Part shown: piece by piece, positions 39,301 through 54,300 of the stretch | Layout of the letters: each line of letters starts with the position of its first letter | Numbering within the stretch: the first letter of the stretch is position 1 | NCBI GenBank assembly: GCA_013396755.1 | Contig: VWZF01002969.1 | Coordinates: 633,125-697,124, forward strand | Direction: 5' to 3' | From: Sclerurus mexicanus | Taxonomy: Eukaryota; Chordata; Aves; Passeriformes; Furnariidae | DNA length: 64,000 nucleotides | The notes under the pieces: generated by a model | Databases searched by the model: none | The model's input: the letters and a program-made list of their open reading frames with translations, nothing else | Told to the model about the DNA's origin: nothing | Program-made: the position numbers and the translations under genes

Positions 39301-42300
39301 CATCAACAGGTCAGGGAAAGGCATGTCTGCTTCTGAGGGCTGAGAACTGCAGCTGGTGTCTCAGTTCCAGTTCTACTAAGGAGTTTGGGTTTTAATTGTT
39401 GGCTCTTTCTGAATTATATGATTCTTCCAGGCTTCATGAAATATGGAAGGTTAATTTAATTCTACTCCCTCTCATGAAGTGCAGGTCACTACCTGTGCCC
39501 CAGGGCTGGTCCAGGTGAGACGACAAAGGGGGCAATTGCAGTACAAGTGGAGTCCTTCAGAGCTCAGTCCCTTTCCAAAGGATGTTGGTTTTGTACAGGG
39601 TAGTGAACAAGCTTGTTTCTGCCTTGCAAGATGCATACGAGGGTTTAATAAATGTTTCAGTCCTTGAAGTAGAAAACAAAAAACAACCCAAACCCTTAAT
39701 CATCAGAACTGTGTCTTTTGTAGCTGTGTGAAGTGCAGTGATGAGCAGGGAACACTTTATTCTTCTCCCAGATGACAGTATATTCCTCCTCTTCCTGTCA
39801 TTTTTGTAGCCCCCCCAGAATTTCACTGTATCACTGGCTGATTCATAGAATCTCTAGGAAGAGGACTAAGTCCTGGACTGGTTATTTTACTTTGCTTATG
39901 TTGTGGTTTACACAGTAGATGGGCTTACTGTGAGTATCCTATCTGGTGTTAATCACCGAGGGTGTGTTTCACTCAGTATTTTCAGCCAACAGAAGGAGGA
40001 AATCCTGTCTCTGAATTACCATTCCTGCCCTCTTCCCTGTAGCTCTAGTAAAGTTTCTGGTTCTGCTGTTAAAAATTAACCCTTCCACATCCCCGAGAAC
40101 ATTAATTTTAAGTTTGATTGCTCCCTGCTCTGCTTTGCTCCATTGTCACCCCAGTTCTTGTGCCTAGACAAAGAGCAGAATGTGAGAAACCAAGAGGGAG
40201 CAGGGAGGGACTGCAATGAAGGCATTATTGCTTTGAGTGCTCGTGGTCATTTAGAAACAGGGATTGAGTCTAGTCCATCTCTAATCCAGGCTGCTGCAGA
40301 CTGAGGGGAGACAATATCTTTTCAATGGGGGAACAAACCAAGTGACTCGGAGGTGTGATGAAAAGGCTCAGTAAAGAGGCCTGGTCTTGGATAAGCAAAG
40401 AGTAAATGAGTTCAATTCAGACAACAGGAAATTTGCTGAAAGGGGAACTTCTCCAGGTTGGAATGGCAGAACGCTGTAAATGGTCTCGATGGCAATGGAA
40501 ATCTGTTTCAGCAGTGTGGGATTTATAGCAAGGTGGAGCTGAAGCTCAGAGTGTAATTTTAACATCATGTGAACTCTGTTTCTCCTGCTGCCAGCAATAC
40601 TGTACTGACTGATGGGTCAACCTTCCTCCCTCACAGGTGGAGTCATCACAGGAAGCCAATGCTGAAGTCATGAGAGAGATGACACGAAAGCTGTACAGTC
40701 AATATGAGGAAAAAATGCGAGAAGAGGAACAGAAACATAAAGCTGAGAAAGAAGTGCTCCTAGTATGTACAGGCAGCTTGCAGGAGTGGGGCTCAGCCTG
40801 GTGTTGGTTCTCAGTTGCTGACACGTGTGCCTTCACTGCTGTCTCTGTGACTAGTCATGCTCCAGTTGCGAACCTTTCCAAACTTCTGGGGTTTGGGACT
40901 AGGAAAAGAATATGTTCAAACACAGTAATGTTAATGATAATGCAGATTTCAAAATTTGAAATAGGGGTAGTTGGACTTTTAATTTCTGATTCTCTAAAAG
41001 AAAGAAAAATATAATGTCTAATTTTAGTGACAGTTTAAGGAGGAGAGGGGGAACAACTTCACTGAATGCTACTGGAGTAAGAACTCTTCCTGTCCCCTGG
41101 TTTCCCTTCATCCCCAAGGAAAACCTTTCTATGAGCAGTTAGTCATTGCATTTTCTTAACTGGTAGAGATAGGTAATGGTGGAGATTGAACACAGATGTG
41201 CCAGTCTCTTTCTATTCATACTGCTTTATATGTGAGGAAAGTACCAAGCTGACTGTGGCAAACTCTGGTGTTTTAAAAGCTGGCTTCTGCCAGAGCATAT
41301 TTTAGCTGTTATTTCACAGCATCCTCAGAAGGGAAAACAAATATCTAAGAAATACCTAAGAAGTTGCTCTCAGATTGTCATAATGGTGCTTTACTAATAC
41401 CAAATCTTTTGTTGTATATAATTCACACTTAGGGTCACAGCTCTTCTGGATTTCTGGGTGGGTGTAGTGAATAGCTCTGAGCTTGCTTAAAAGCTACTAG
41501 CCTGCCTCTGTGCCCTAAAAGAAAAGAAAAATTCCTCAATATATTAGATGCTAATGTGATTGTAAATGCTCTTGTTTGAAGGAGGAAACGAATCGGCTTC
41601 TGAAGGCTATTGAAGAGGCAAATAAGAAGATGCAGATTACAGAAACAAGCATCCAGGAGAAGGACCAGAGAATTGGGGAGCTGGACCGGCTCATTGAACG
41701 CATGGAAGAGGTATGAAAGGTAGCTGGTTGCTGCCTTTAAAGGAAATTTAACTTCTGATTGTCGCTTTTCTGCTGCTCAGGTCCCTGCTCAGTGACACAC
41801 CATTGCTGTTTGCATCTTAGTTGTGGTATTCATGTCAGCAGTTGGACCTGGGCTGGCACAGAGACACGGTGATTTAGTGGTGGTTCTGTCCTTCTAGTGG
41901 TCTTTGCAGTCAGGGCTAAGGTGTCAAGACTTCTTTAGGAAAATAAGCACTGTTAATTTCTAAGAGTTTATAAGACTGTTTTGTCCCTCTTTGGTATGCA
42001 AGGCCTAAGCCTAATCAAGTAATAATCATAAATGGTCCAAAATCACTTAAAAATGTTGTGTAGGTCTGTGGAGGGCATGGAGCTCCACCTGGGGATGGAT
42101 GAGGAGCTGACTCAGAGCTTATGGGTCAGGGTTAAAGGGAGGGCAGGGACAGGTGACATGATAGCGGGGATCTGTTGGAGGCTGAAGGGATGAGGCTCCC
42201 GACAGACAGACAAGGCTGTCTACAGACAGAGGGGGGCAGCCCTCATGTTCACAAGCCCTGGTCCTCATGGGGAACTTCAACCACCATCTGTTGGAGGGAC

Positions 42301-45300
42301 AGCACAGCAGGGCACAAGCTACTGAGGTCCCTGGAGTGTGTTGGTAACTTCCTTCTCCAAGTGATGGAGGAGCCATCGAGGAGAGGTGCTGTGCTGGACC
42401 TTGTTCTCACCAGCATGGAGGGGCTTGGCTGCAGTGGCCATGAAATGGTCTTGGATGTACTTTGGCATTTCTCACTTCATTCAGTAGCAGAGATCTCATT
42501 ATCTTTAAAGAGTTGTGCCTCACTATCTAAAATACAGGGGCAAAGAATTTAGTCGGTGGAGAGAATACAATCTTCTGTTCTTACAAATGAAGTGGGCTTT
42601 TTTCACCAATGTCACTTTACTTTAGTTCATATTTAATCTCAGTATTTTACTGAGAAATAGGCTTTTATAGGCCAGTCTTACTGCATTGACTGGTTAGTCT
42701 AATGTGCATTGAGCCCCTTTTGTCTAATACTGGCAAATCCATTAGTAGAATTAGCGACTACACTGAGAAGTCATTCAGCTTAACAAGCCCTTGAGTGGCT
42801 CCATTAACCTCAGCTGGGCTTCAGCTACCACGTGTATTTACGGTGAATAAAGCATTGCAATGTCCTTCCTAAGTACAGATGAGGCTCTTCACCTGAGTTA
42901 CTTAATTTGCTCTTACCTGGCTGATACTTGCTGAGTAAGAATGAATGCCTCTTAAATTCCCATTAAAATGGATAACAAACTTACTTATTTGTTAACTTGT
43001 TTTGACTCAGTCCCCAAGTCCCGGTAGATCTTCATAGCCACTGTGCTGGTGGGCACTTAAAAATAAGCAGGAGTATTTGGGGGGAAGAACTACAGCAACA
43101 CCTTTTGTCGCAGCCTTGGACTGAGAGATCTTTTTGGAGTGATAACATGGAAATTTGACGTTTTTGTGGTTAAAGATTCTGATGATTCATCTTTTTATTA
43201 AAACAATTCGGTTTCAAGTACAGACATACATCTTCAAATAGAAAATTGAAAACTCTGATCTTATTTCCATGCATAGCAGGGAATTTGATTTTATTATTAT
43301 GCATTCTGTGCAAATTGGCTGTAGGAAATGCATGAATTTTGTTTAATCGGTTTCTATTTTAATTTCACAAATGATGTCTTGAATTGCAATGAAATATGCT
43401 TGGTGAAGCCTTTACATTTTGACACTTGGAGAACTGAAGGATAACATTTCTTGTTTAGGAACGTCACCAGCTGCAGAAACAACTTGAATTAAATGAAATA
43501 CAAATATCTGGAGCAAAATCTGAAAACAACTCTGACAGTGAAAGGTGAGATATGTCTTGTCTGTGGAATGTCCAGTATTGCTGGAAACTTTAGGGGATGG
43601 TTTGTTTTTGAAGACACTGGAATTTTACTTTTTTTAATGTTAGAACAGGAGTCTGGTAGGGATTGCCTGTCTGAATGTGGGTTTATTTACATGTAAAATA
43701 CCAAGATGATTAATTTTTGCAACAAAGACCACCTTCATGCATCTCTCCTGAAAAGCTGTTTGCAAATATGCAGAGTACATTGTAGATAGAACAAGTTGTG
43801 CCATATTTGTGGGTTGCATCTTTCTTAGATCTGCATTCCCAAATTCAGCACAGTGTGATCCTGCCTTATCTCCTCCAGACTGCTCAACACAGTTTTAAAC
43901 AACAAGACATTCCATATCCTGTGTTAAGCTGTAGGACACCCCCTTTGAAAATAGGGACTCCTGAGCGGAGCAAGAGTTTTGCGTGGAACTGCCAGAGGTG
44001 TCTCTCTGGTATAAAAGAGGGAAAGTGGGAAATAGATCTGAGGCTTGGAGGGGCAGGTGTGATGTTTCTGCCCACAGGTACATCCATTGCTGCTGCTTTG
44101 GGTCTGACAGAGCGCCATGACCAGGCAAGAGAAAGCTCCAAGCAAAGCCAGAGGCAAAGTTTCAAGAGGATTCTATCCAGCACTGCAAAAGAGTGACTGG
44201 AATTGGAGTGCAAATTGCATCTGCCACTCAAAGGTTTATGTGACACTGCTCGAGTGGGTAAAGATAAATTATAACCAGAGACTGAATAATTGTACTTGAT
44301 TACTACTTATGGTTCTGTGGCACCCAGAAATTCAGTTTCAAGGTTTTTGGCATCCTGCTGTTCCTTAGGAAGTATAAACATGAAAAGAGGTCCCTGCTGA
44401 GAGCCTCTCACTGCCTGGTTGTGTTGATCTGTGACCAGCCTCTCTGGTGTCAGGGTAAGAATGGCTTTTCAACAGCAGCCTGTTGAAATAATAATGTAAA
44501 GTGAACAGATGTTCCCCAACACAGAATATGGAGATGAAAGATAATTGCTTTCTTCCTTTACCTCTGAATAACACAGACTCTTCTCGCTTCACTGCATCCT
44601 TTTCAGCCTGAAAAGTCACACTGCAGTAAAAGGGTGAAGGCAATGCTGAGGCAGGAATTTGGGCAATGCAAGCAGGCTCACAGTTTCAATCTGTGCTCTG
44701 CAGGCAATGAATCTACGTTCAGATGATGCCGAAATCTGTTCTTAAGTTCTCTTTCCCTCTCTGTACTGACCAGACACTTGGTCTCCGCCTGAGGACAGAC
44801 ATCCGTTCCATTTCTCCATCGCTATCCATGCTTAAAATTCTGACTCTTCCAATGAGAGACCAAATATGTGTTAAAATTGCAATCAAAATATAAATTGCAG
44901 GTTTTGAGACCTTAATCCGCATGACTGAAAAACCTGCAGCGATGCCTTGAATTCTTTGGGTCCTTGTCAAAGTGCTGCAGTTACATTTCTGTGGAGTACT
45001 TCCCTGTTAATAGAAACAGGATACAATTCAGTCATTCACTGGAATCACGTCTTACAGTTTGCCATCTGCTGCTTTGTCTCAGAATGGTAGTTCTATTTGC
45101 AGCTTCAACAGTCTCTTCTGCTGTGCACAGACCAAGATGAAAAAAGCCTTTTTGGTTTTGATTCCTCTCCTTCACTTCTCAAATTCTGTCCAGTCCTGAG
45201 CCTAGGAGTGTGGAAGTTTATTTTGTAAGCAAGAGATTGCTTTCTTTGAAGAATTTTAAGAACTGTGCATTCAGATAAAAATAGATATGGCCACTGAGCC

Positions 45301-48300
45301 AAAAGTTTATTAAAAAGTTTCACTCCTGTTTCTTTGCATATTCTAAAACTGCTTTTCTGTCAAGCTGACAAAGCAACTTGGGGCAGGAATTCTGTGGGTG
45401 TTCAAATTCTGTGTTAAAGAGAGAAATCTATCTGAAGAGTCACGTACAAACTTAAAAGGTTCGCAGCAATTCCTGCTGACTGTTGCTGAGTTAATACCAC
45501 TCCAGTTTGCATTCTGCTGCTCTTGGCAGCCATGCCAAATTCTTGACTCAAGCCTTCCCTCAGTAAGACAGCTTTGAAAGCAGACCGGCTTCCTGGCTTT
45601 TATTCAGTATACGTTTCCAAAATGTTTGCAGGTGGCAATGTCAGGCTAAATGTGTCTTTCTAGTGATAAAGATCTAGTTGTCTAAAAGCCTTTCCCTTAA
45701 AGGAAAAACACATCTTGAGATGAGTTTTGTCACATTGCTTAATTGTCAGCACTGCAGGCTCTGAGTAAGCGTGCCAGAATGCAAGACAAAGGTGAGTAAA
45801 CTCGGGTGGAGACAGGCACTTTGGCTGAGATTCCCATTAAAATGTACTTTGGCCAAATTGACATATCTCAGTGGAATTTGACTCACCTGTCCTGATTTGT
45901 GGTGAATTATGGGGATTGTTCTTGCTTTGCTTACCCTGCACAGCTCCCCACTGACATGCTGGATTTCTTGCATGCTTTGCCAGGTCACAGCATTTGGAGG
46001 AGGTGGCAGCCAGCCTGAGAGAGCGAATCAAACACCTGGATGACATGGTCCACTGCCAGCAGAAGAAGGTCAAGCACATGGTTGAGGAGGTGAGATGTAG
46101 TAAAACAGCTCTGAGTCTTGGGGAACACTGATTCTTTTAGTCCATATTCCACAGAGAGCTCTGCTCTGTGTGCAGTTGCCTTATGGCACCTTAGTTACAC
46201 TGGAAGATGAGTTAAGCATCTGGAGGGGGTGAAGCAGAAAGGGGAGGTGAGAGCAGTTTAATCCAGTGGCTGTGGGTTATGAACTGTGGTCCTTAGGCTG
46301 ACACTAATTCTGTAAGTCTTTGTGGTAGTTCAGGGAATGCAACACCCCACTTGCAACTCAGTTGGAACTATTCAGGGGGTACCTGCTGCCACAGTGCATG
46401 CTAGTCACTAAGGGGAGGCAAAACCTGACCTTTAGTGTTTGGTCTTCAGATTTTGGGGGTTTGTTTGGGGTTTTTTGGCTTTTTTTAATATGTGTCTTCA
46501 CAGAAGCAGGCAGGCAAACACACTTTTTCACCACTCATCTCTTTTCACCCTGGTCTTGGGGTATCATCTTAGCTGATATAATTTCCTGTGAAATTTGAAG
46601 TGGAATTTTCTGGGTAGCTGCTCTAAGTTACAGGCTACCTATGTGTCAGGAAACCGTTTTGCAGTCAGAAGGCTGTGATTGCAAACAGTTCTGTTTCTCC
46701 AAATGGATGAAAGAAACGGCACAGAAAATAGGTAAATGAAGTTTAAATTGGAGCCTTACAAAGCAGACTGAGAGCTCTATTGCACGAGCCTTTGGGTTGC
46801 ACAGAGGGTGGGCCTTCGTGAAATACCTTTTATTTGTATTTGGACATCACACATTCACAAAATCAAAAGTTTTGGAACCACTGAAATCTAAGGCATTCTT
46901 CCTGCATTCACAGTGTGCTATTACAGGATTTTTGGTTAGACATGATTGTTCCATTTTTGTCAAGGTGGTATTTATATATATATATTCACTTATATCTGTT
47001 TTGTTTTATAAAATTCGGATGTAGCCCTGCTGTATGATCAGTTGTGTGATACTCAGTGTCTTCTACACAGAAGGATTAAAGTTCTTCTGTCATATCAGAC
47101 ATACCAAGTCTTGAGGAGTTTTTTAGCTCAGCTTGCCATTCTCCCCATTTTCAAGCATCATAGCTGGTCTAAAAATGAATAACAATCTTTATAACTATGG
47201 TATTCTTTTAAGGAAAACTTCTCCAATCAAATAATCCATCTAATTAATGGATTTTAGGACCAATTATTTAATCTGTTTTGTATCAATGTACACCAACCAT
47301 CATATTCTGAGTTTTTTCTGTTTGTTCTAAACAGAAGTTCTGAAGGACCTGTCACTTTTGATACATGTGGCAACACAGATGATTCTAGTAATATATGAGG
47401 ATGGTGGCCTAAATTTTGCCCTTTATTACTAAATATATTTTAAACTGCTGGATGTAACTTGACCTCCAGTGGGCTGCATTGACATAACAAATCCTTCCAG
47501 CTCCTTGGGGTATTTTGGCAATAAAACACATATAAAGCTTGAGCCAGTGACTATGATTTCATAAATATTGGTTTAATGGGTGATTGAGCTTGCTGATTCC
47601 CTGTAATGTCTCTCTGCTGGTGCGTTGGCACACACAGAAAGCCCTTCTAGATCGTCTGGTTGTCATATTTAACAGATAGAGTGGTAGGTGACCAAGTCAC
47701 TACTTACCTGTCAAGTATGCCTGCTTTTAATTGGTGTCTGACAGCCTGCTTTTCAAAATCAGTTAAGCCTCTGTATCAATTCTTGACTGCCACATAGCCA
47801 TAGAGAATACATGTTTGCTCTCTCCTTTAGTCCTTGTGTGTTTTGGTTTTCCTTTTAATTCAGTTTCCTTGAGAACTGCATGAACACCTGTAGCTACATC
47901 TGTATTTTCTCTAGTGAGCTAACTAAAGTCTCCTGTACCAGAGGTTTGATCAGGTCAGATGGTACCAAATACATTAGGCATTTAATGTTGCTTTTTTTTG
48001 TTTTTTAGTTTTGTGCTCTTTGTGGCTTGTGTTTGTCTGTGTTTGAGGAAATACCCACAATACAGTTGGCATGCACTATTTTAAACTGGACTCTTAACTA
48101 AAGGCCCAACAACAACAGCCTTAACGGTGTAAGGAAGAGTAGCTGTCCACCATGGGGCAAGAGAAAAAGCACTGCAGATGTGTGTGCCCTCAGCTATCCA
48201 GGCATGTGGTGCTTGTCATGATTTTGTGCTCTTCTCTCTGTAATATTTGATAAGTGTTTTTAGGGATATTTTAGCAACACTTGTTAACTATGTCATAGAA

Positions 48301-51300
48301 GCTGAGAAAGAGGCAACAAAAATATTGAGAAGGAATGCTGTCTGAAGAGTCTGTTCTGAGTGAAGTTAAAAACTAGTGAGTAGCAGCACTAAAAATACTT
48401 TCTAGAGTAAATAGGGAAGACTGTACTACTATTTGAGTCCCAGAAAATGTACATCAGGGTATATTTAAACACACAACCTCTCTGCACTAACTGGTTGCAA
48501 AATGTAATGGGGAGGAATATCTAGAAAAGTGTCACAAAACCCTACCATGTTACTCATTATTGCAGTACTTTCATGGCTGGTGTCTGTAAAATAACATGCC
48601 ATCTTAGGGTTTATGAGAGTATTATAATGATAGATAACTTGCATTTCAATAATTGAGAAAGAATGATCAAAGCAGTGAGAAATCCTGCTCTCTGAAACGC
48701 TGAGGATCAGAATAGACTGAAATGGAGCTACTGGGTGAGAAAGGTGGCCAAGCCTGTGCTTGCTTGACTACAGGGTGAGCTTTGTTTAGTATTAATCTTA
48801 GTATCCTTGGCCACCAGTCTGAATATAAATAATGGGTTTATTCCTTCAGTGCAAATCAGGAGTTTATGCTGTTACCATCTCCAGTTTAGACAAATTGGGG
48901 AAATGGACATCACTTCAAAGGGATGCTGAACAAACAAGATGTACTGCTTCAAACGCATATGGAGGACTGTCAAAATTGAACAAGTACTGAAAGGAACCTC
49001 CTGGCTGAAAAGAATCACAAACTAGATTGCTCTTCGGGCCTTTTAGGGGAAGATGAGGGATCATTTGCAAGTGACAGATGCAGGGCATTCTGTAAAAAAA
49101 CTGCAAGCAGTCAGGCGAAGGTGAAAGAGAAGCTTTATAGTGGAGTTCTGTGATGCAGCAGGAGTTCGAACACCTCCAGTGCTGTTTTGATGGCATTTAA
49201 GAATGCATTGGGAGGTGTTGGTCAGCCCTGACTTAAGCATTTGTGAAAGGGGATGCTGCAGAGAGGCACCAAATGTAGGAGGGCATGGAGGGGAAGAGAA
49301 TTAACACCTTCCTCTTTAATGGTCCCATCTTGTTGGTGCTGAGTGCAGTGGATATGTCATCTAGGGAACTGAGCCCAGGCAGAGAAGGACAGTCACAATT
49401 CAGTGTGCTTATACTTCTTAGCAAAGATACCATTTGCTTCTAATTTGTTTTTTCTCTGAAAATAAACTCTTCCATCTCAGGCATTAATAGAACCTTCTTC
49501 AACTCAATCTAGTCCAACCAGTCATAGATTAAATAGGAGCACAGAAAGTAACTTTCAGAAGAAAAATAAATGAAAGAAATAAAATAGAAGTTTGCTGCAG
49601 TTGATGCCTTCAACATCTCTGTGTATTAGGTCCCGTGTACACCCATTTTTCAGCCTTGGAGGGGTTGTGTGATGTGAGAGCCAAGAGCACAGCCCATTAG
49701 TGTGCCAGCTGAGCAGAAAGTTACCCTGAATAGTCTTAAAGCCTCATGTTCTCATTAGACAGAGACTGCAGATGATTTAAGGCTGGCAGATTTATCCCTG
49801 TGTTGAACTTGTTTGTTAAACAAGTGTGTTTGTTCGCAGCTTAGTGTAGCACATTTTAAATGCAGTGCTGGCAGTTGAAAGTGCAGGACTTGCACCTGGC
49901 AGGGGTTTAGAAACCTGGCCCTTTCCTCATGCTACTTGTACATTGCAGGCCTTAAAAATAAGAGTGAGAAGAGACAGATGGCCACGGTGTCTCAAAGCTC
50001 AGGGGTTTTGTAGCCCTTGCCTTTGTAGCTATTTTGAAGTGTGGCTGGGCAGAGAGAGACTTGCAAAGACAATGAAGGAGAAGGACAGTTTCAGAGGAGC
50101 AATTTGCAAGGAGACTCTGAGGTCAGAGATGAGAGGAGCAATTTGCAGGGAGACAGGTCAAAGATGGAGGCACACAAACTACTAAGGAGTTTGCACTGCA
50201 GAGATAGAACTGGGCAGGCAGATGTGGGCACAGATGTGCCATGGGAGGGCACTGGAAGCTCCTGCCACATTGTTTATCTTGGGGTTGAAATTGCTCCTGT
50301 TCTGTGAGAGGGGTGAAAACTTGTCTTTTAAGTATCTGTTCGATACAGTCAAGCAGTTCATCCTGTGCCAGGATAGGAAATGAGAGTTTAGTGTAAGATA
50401 CATGAAATACAAAACATTGCTTTTAAATCAGCAACAGAATTATTTTGTGGCTTGATCTCAGTGTCAAACCTGGAAAGATTTAAGATAACTTTAGTTTTGA
50501 GATGTGTACAGTTGACATTGAAATGGATTGCAGTTTCGTTGCACAATAAACTTACTTTATATGTGATATAGTTTCATTGTTGAGAAGCAGGAGAGGGAAG
50601 GAAATAAACATTTACATGTTGTAAGCAAGGTGAGTGGGTTGATGCAGATACAGGAAGCCTCTCTGAAGGGGTCTGAAGAGGAAAGGATATTTGATTTCAT
50701 GCCAAGAAACTATCAACAGAGCTCAGATTTCACGTGAAATCCCCCTAACTACTGAATTGAACTGTCTCTAGGTCATGGCCCATGAGCTGTTCTCCAACTT
50801 TAGTCTCAGATTCCTTGGATAATAAATGGTGACCAAACCCCAGGGAGCAGCTGTCTCCTGTTTTGCTGTGGAAGATACTTGCATGAAAGGACAAAGTACT
50901 AATGACCATGTACAGAAGATACTTTGTATTGCACAAATGGGGAGTAAAGAAGTTGTTCGACCAAAGACTTAACCATCTGCAGACATCTGTGTCAAGATAC
51001 TCCAAATCCAGACACATAGGAAAATTTCCCTGTTCTAATATGGAAGAACAGTTTCAAGGTCACATTAAAGAAGCTGCACAGAAGCCTAGAGGATGGGAAG
51101 ATGGAATCACCAGCATCAGACAGATGCCAAATTTTTATTAACAAAAATCTACATTGTGTAGTACCTACCATAAAAACAGAACACCGACAAAAACACAAGC
51201 AAGAAATGTAGAAGAGAAACCCACCTTGGGATCTTGGAGGAAGAAGATAAAGGACAGAACATAAATGAGTTGCCCCCTGCCCCCTCTGCCCAGTTCAAGT

Positions 51301-54300
51301 GTTTGGCATGCGTCAGTGGACTGGAGCAAGCAGCACAGCGCTGTTGGCACAGATAGAGTCACTGCTGGTGTTCGGTGAGAGTGGTTGTAATACATAACAC
51401 CAGCCCTTTCAGCTGGGAATTGCCAGGCCGAGTCGTTCCTTAGACACTCGCCCATAGCTGAGGTGGCTCCTGAGCGGGTGGGTTGAACCGCAGGCTGTGA
51501 GCCAAGGTCTGTCACTCACGAGGACAGCTCAGCCCTGCTGTAGAAATCCAGGCACAGCAGGGACTGGCCTGATGTGTTCATGCAGCTCCTCGGTTTAGGA
51601 AGGTCTCCGAGTTGGTGCTTTAACTTAAATCAATCAGTTGTTACTTTTTCATTAAACGCAATGTGAGTTTTAAGATACAAAAAGTATTGACGGGTTGCTC
51701 AAGTGATTTAGGGAGGATTAAAAGGCGAAGGTGCTTATCCCTATTTACTGTATTATTGTTCCCTGAAAGAATTTCAACACTCTTGTCTAACCTCTGATAA
51801 ATATCACTTAAGGCCCAGTGAAATATTGGACTGAGGAAAATCCTGTTCTCCTTGCACAGCAATTACCTCTGAGAGTTCAGGCTGGTGTTGCAATGCCTTG
51901 TCTGTCTTGTTCTGTGCATGCTGTGTAGCAAGTGTTTGTCCTGTGTTTGTCATCTTTATGACCACTTTGTCCCTGTCTCTGTGTCAGTGTTACAGATGCC
52001 CCATCCATTAATGGGACATGGATAAGGAAAATAGTATACTTGAAAAATAAATGATACTTAAATATATTAAAGCTGTCATGTTCTGACAAATATTTTAAAC
52101 TAATGGATGATAATATCAAGCAGTAAATGTTGACTGAGTTTACCTAATAGCTGGATCTGTTCCAATCAAATAGATCACTGTGTATTTAAGCCTCCAGATC
52201 TGTGTCTGAGTAAACAGAATAAAATAAAGTTTTCTATTTCAGGCTGTCTTTTTAAAGGCTTTGCAATTGGACATAATTTTAGTTTACTCTTAATGTGCTC
52301 TCTCCTTCTGCCTTAATAACTTTGTAATTCTGTTGACTTTCCCTTCTAATACCACTACTCACACCTCCAGCATTTGTTTAGACTCTTTCTTTTAGGTCTT
52401 GCAATTCTCCTCTTGACTGTTCTTAGGTGTTCTATCCATGAGATCAGTTTAATGCTGTTGACTCTTACACCTCACTTTCTGTCTTAGTGAAGCAAAGTTT
52501 AGTTGCTTGGTGGTGCAAGAGAGAGAAGTGCAGCTCTTCCTAGAAAGTATTTACACAGCCCATTCAAGTACCATGGCAACTGCTTGGTGTTTGGAGCCTC
52601 TGTAAGGTGCATTAGTGAGAAAGAAACAGATCTTTGTTCGTGGGATGGACAAGAATAGAATTTTCTGGGAGTTGCTGCAAGATAAGGTAGTCTGGAGATG
52701 GAGGGGGTTTCAGAGAAATGACCTCATGGTTTCAGAAGGAGGCAAAAGCATAGAGGTGGTAACAGCAAGAGGATGGAGACAAGGAGAGAGCCTGAAAGGA
52801 AGTACATGGCCATGTTAATCCTGAGCCAGTGGATAAAATCCAGGATGAGTCACATTGCGTGTGGGGCCTTCTGTGCTGATTCAGATCAGTGGGAACTGCA
52901 GTGGGTATGTGAAATGCAAGCTGCACACCCAGCACAATCCCCTGGGAACCTCACGGATCGTGCCAGGACGGAGGAGATCAGGTGCCCTTCCTGTGCCCGA
53001 CAGTGAAATGCTGGGGACTGAGGTGGGGTGGCCAAAGGGCTGGGCTCCTGAGCAGAGCTCCTGAGCCCCCTGTGGCTGCCTGAGCCACAGGGAGCTCATC
53101 TCTCCAGCTGTGAGGACACTGTGGGGAATGCCCCTCACCCCTGGCATGGCCTACAAGCTCATGATGCCTCTCAGTGGCTCACAGACCTGATAAATTACAA
53201 ACTGTACCTTGGGCCTTGTAGCTGTTCCCTTCCCAGTTTTGGAATAGTCAGATGTGTCCCAGCAGGAGAAGGGAAAGCAGGAGCAATGAACACAGTGGGG
53301 TGAGGGAGGTAAGAGAGAATTAAGTGGTAGAAAAAAGACGTGATTCTGTGGTCCAGGGCTGCTACAGTCATGTTTTTACTGTTAGCAGAGCTTTCCTGAA
53401 AGCTCGGAGTGGGTCATTAATGTAAATGATATTTCTAAGTAGGTTGCCATTTTCTTTTGACTGCTTAATGTGGGCATGAAGGTTCTAGAAATACTGGTAG
53501 AAACGTGGAGTCCTAAAAGTGCAAGTCAGGTCAAGAGTAAAGTGTTAGGGAAAGTCTCTCTGGGCACTTCTGGAGAAGGTTGGGGGAGAGAGGCTGAAGG
53601 ATGTACCTGAATGGTGCTTGTAGAAGACGATGAAGAAATCTGAGAGGGTCGTTGTGCAAATGCCAGATTTGGGAGCACATTGCTGAGCTGGCAGCGAGCT
53701 GAAGTGCTAAAGTCTGCACATACAGCAAGGAAGAGGTGGAGTGTAGGCCTTGGGTATTGACCAAAGAAAACAGGAACATCTCAGTGATAATTTTATCCTG
53801 GAGTCAGTCCAGAAGTGAGTTGGATATATGAATCAGTCCATGGAATTTGAGAGTCTTTGGCTTGCACTGATTTGTTTCTGACCATTCTGACCAGGCTGTT
53901 CTGGCCACCACTCAGGCCTGGAGTTCAGTATTGTGCTTGACCTATCTTGCTTCTCCTCTCTGCATCCTGATCTTATACTCAACCCAAAGTCAAAATTGAT
54001 TGCTCTGTCTCCTGCTAGTTGTCCTCCTGCTTGATGCTGCTCCTTGAAGCAAAGATATTCTCAAGACTTGGATTTGTGGGCTTTGGGTTTTTTTATTTAA
54101 TAGATTAGTATATTAATATAATTCCTTTAAGTTATTCTTGTTTTTACTGGTTTTCTGTGCCATATTCCCTTAAGGGTTAATCACATCTGGTCTGGTGCTA
54201 ATGGCATAAGATGATGTGTACTCAAGTCCTTATTCAGTAAATAAACTTTTTTTTTATGTAGTAAGTTGATGGGATGTGTCATCTGTGTCAAACCACTTGT

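Noticed and set aside
39842..39852. TTCATAGAATC resembling a CR1 3' end
   Set aside because: Too short, and the following sequence does not continue as CR1.
50902..51141. 79-codon plus-strand frame in intron 10 (starts MTMYRRYFVLHKWGVKKL)
   Set aside because: It looks protein-like but has no splice sites in the right places, no known match and no repeat hallmarks. It is probably chance.
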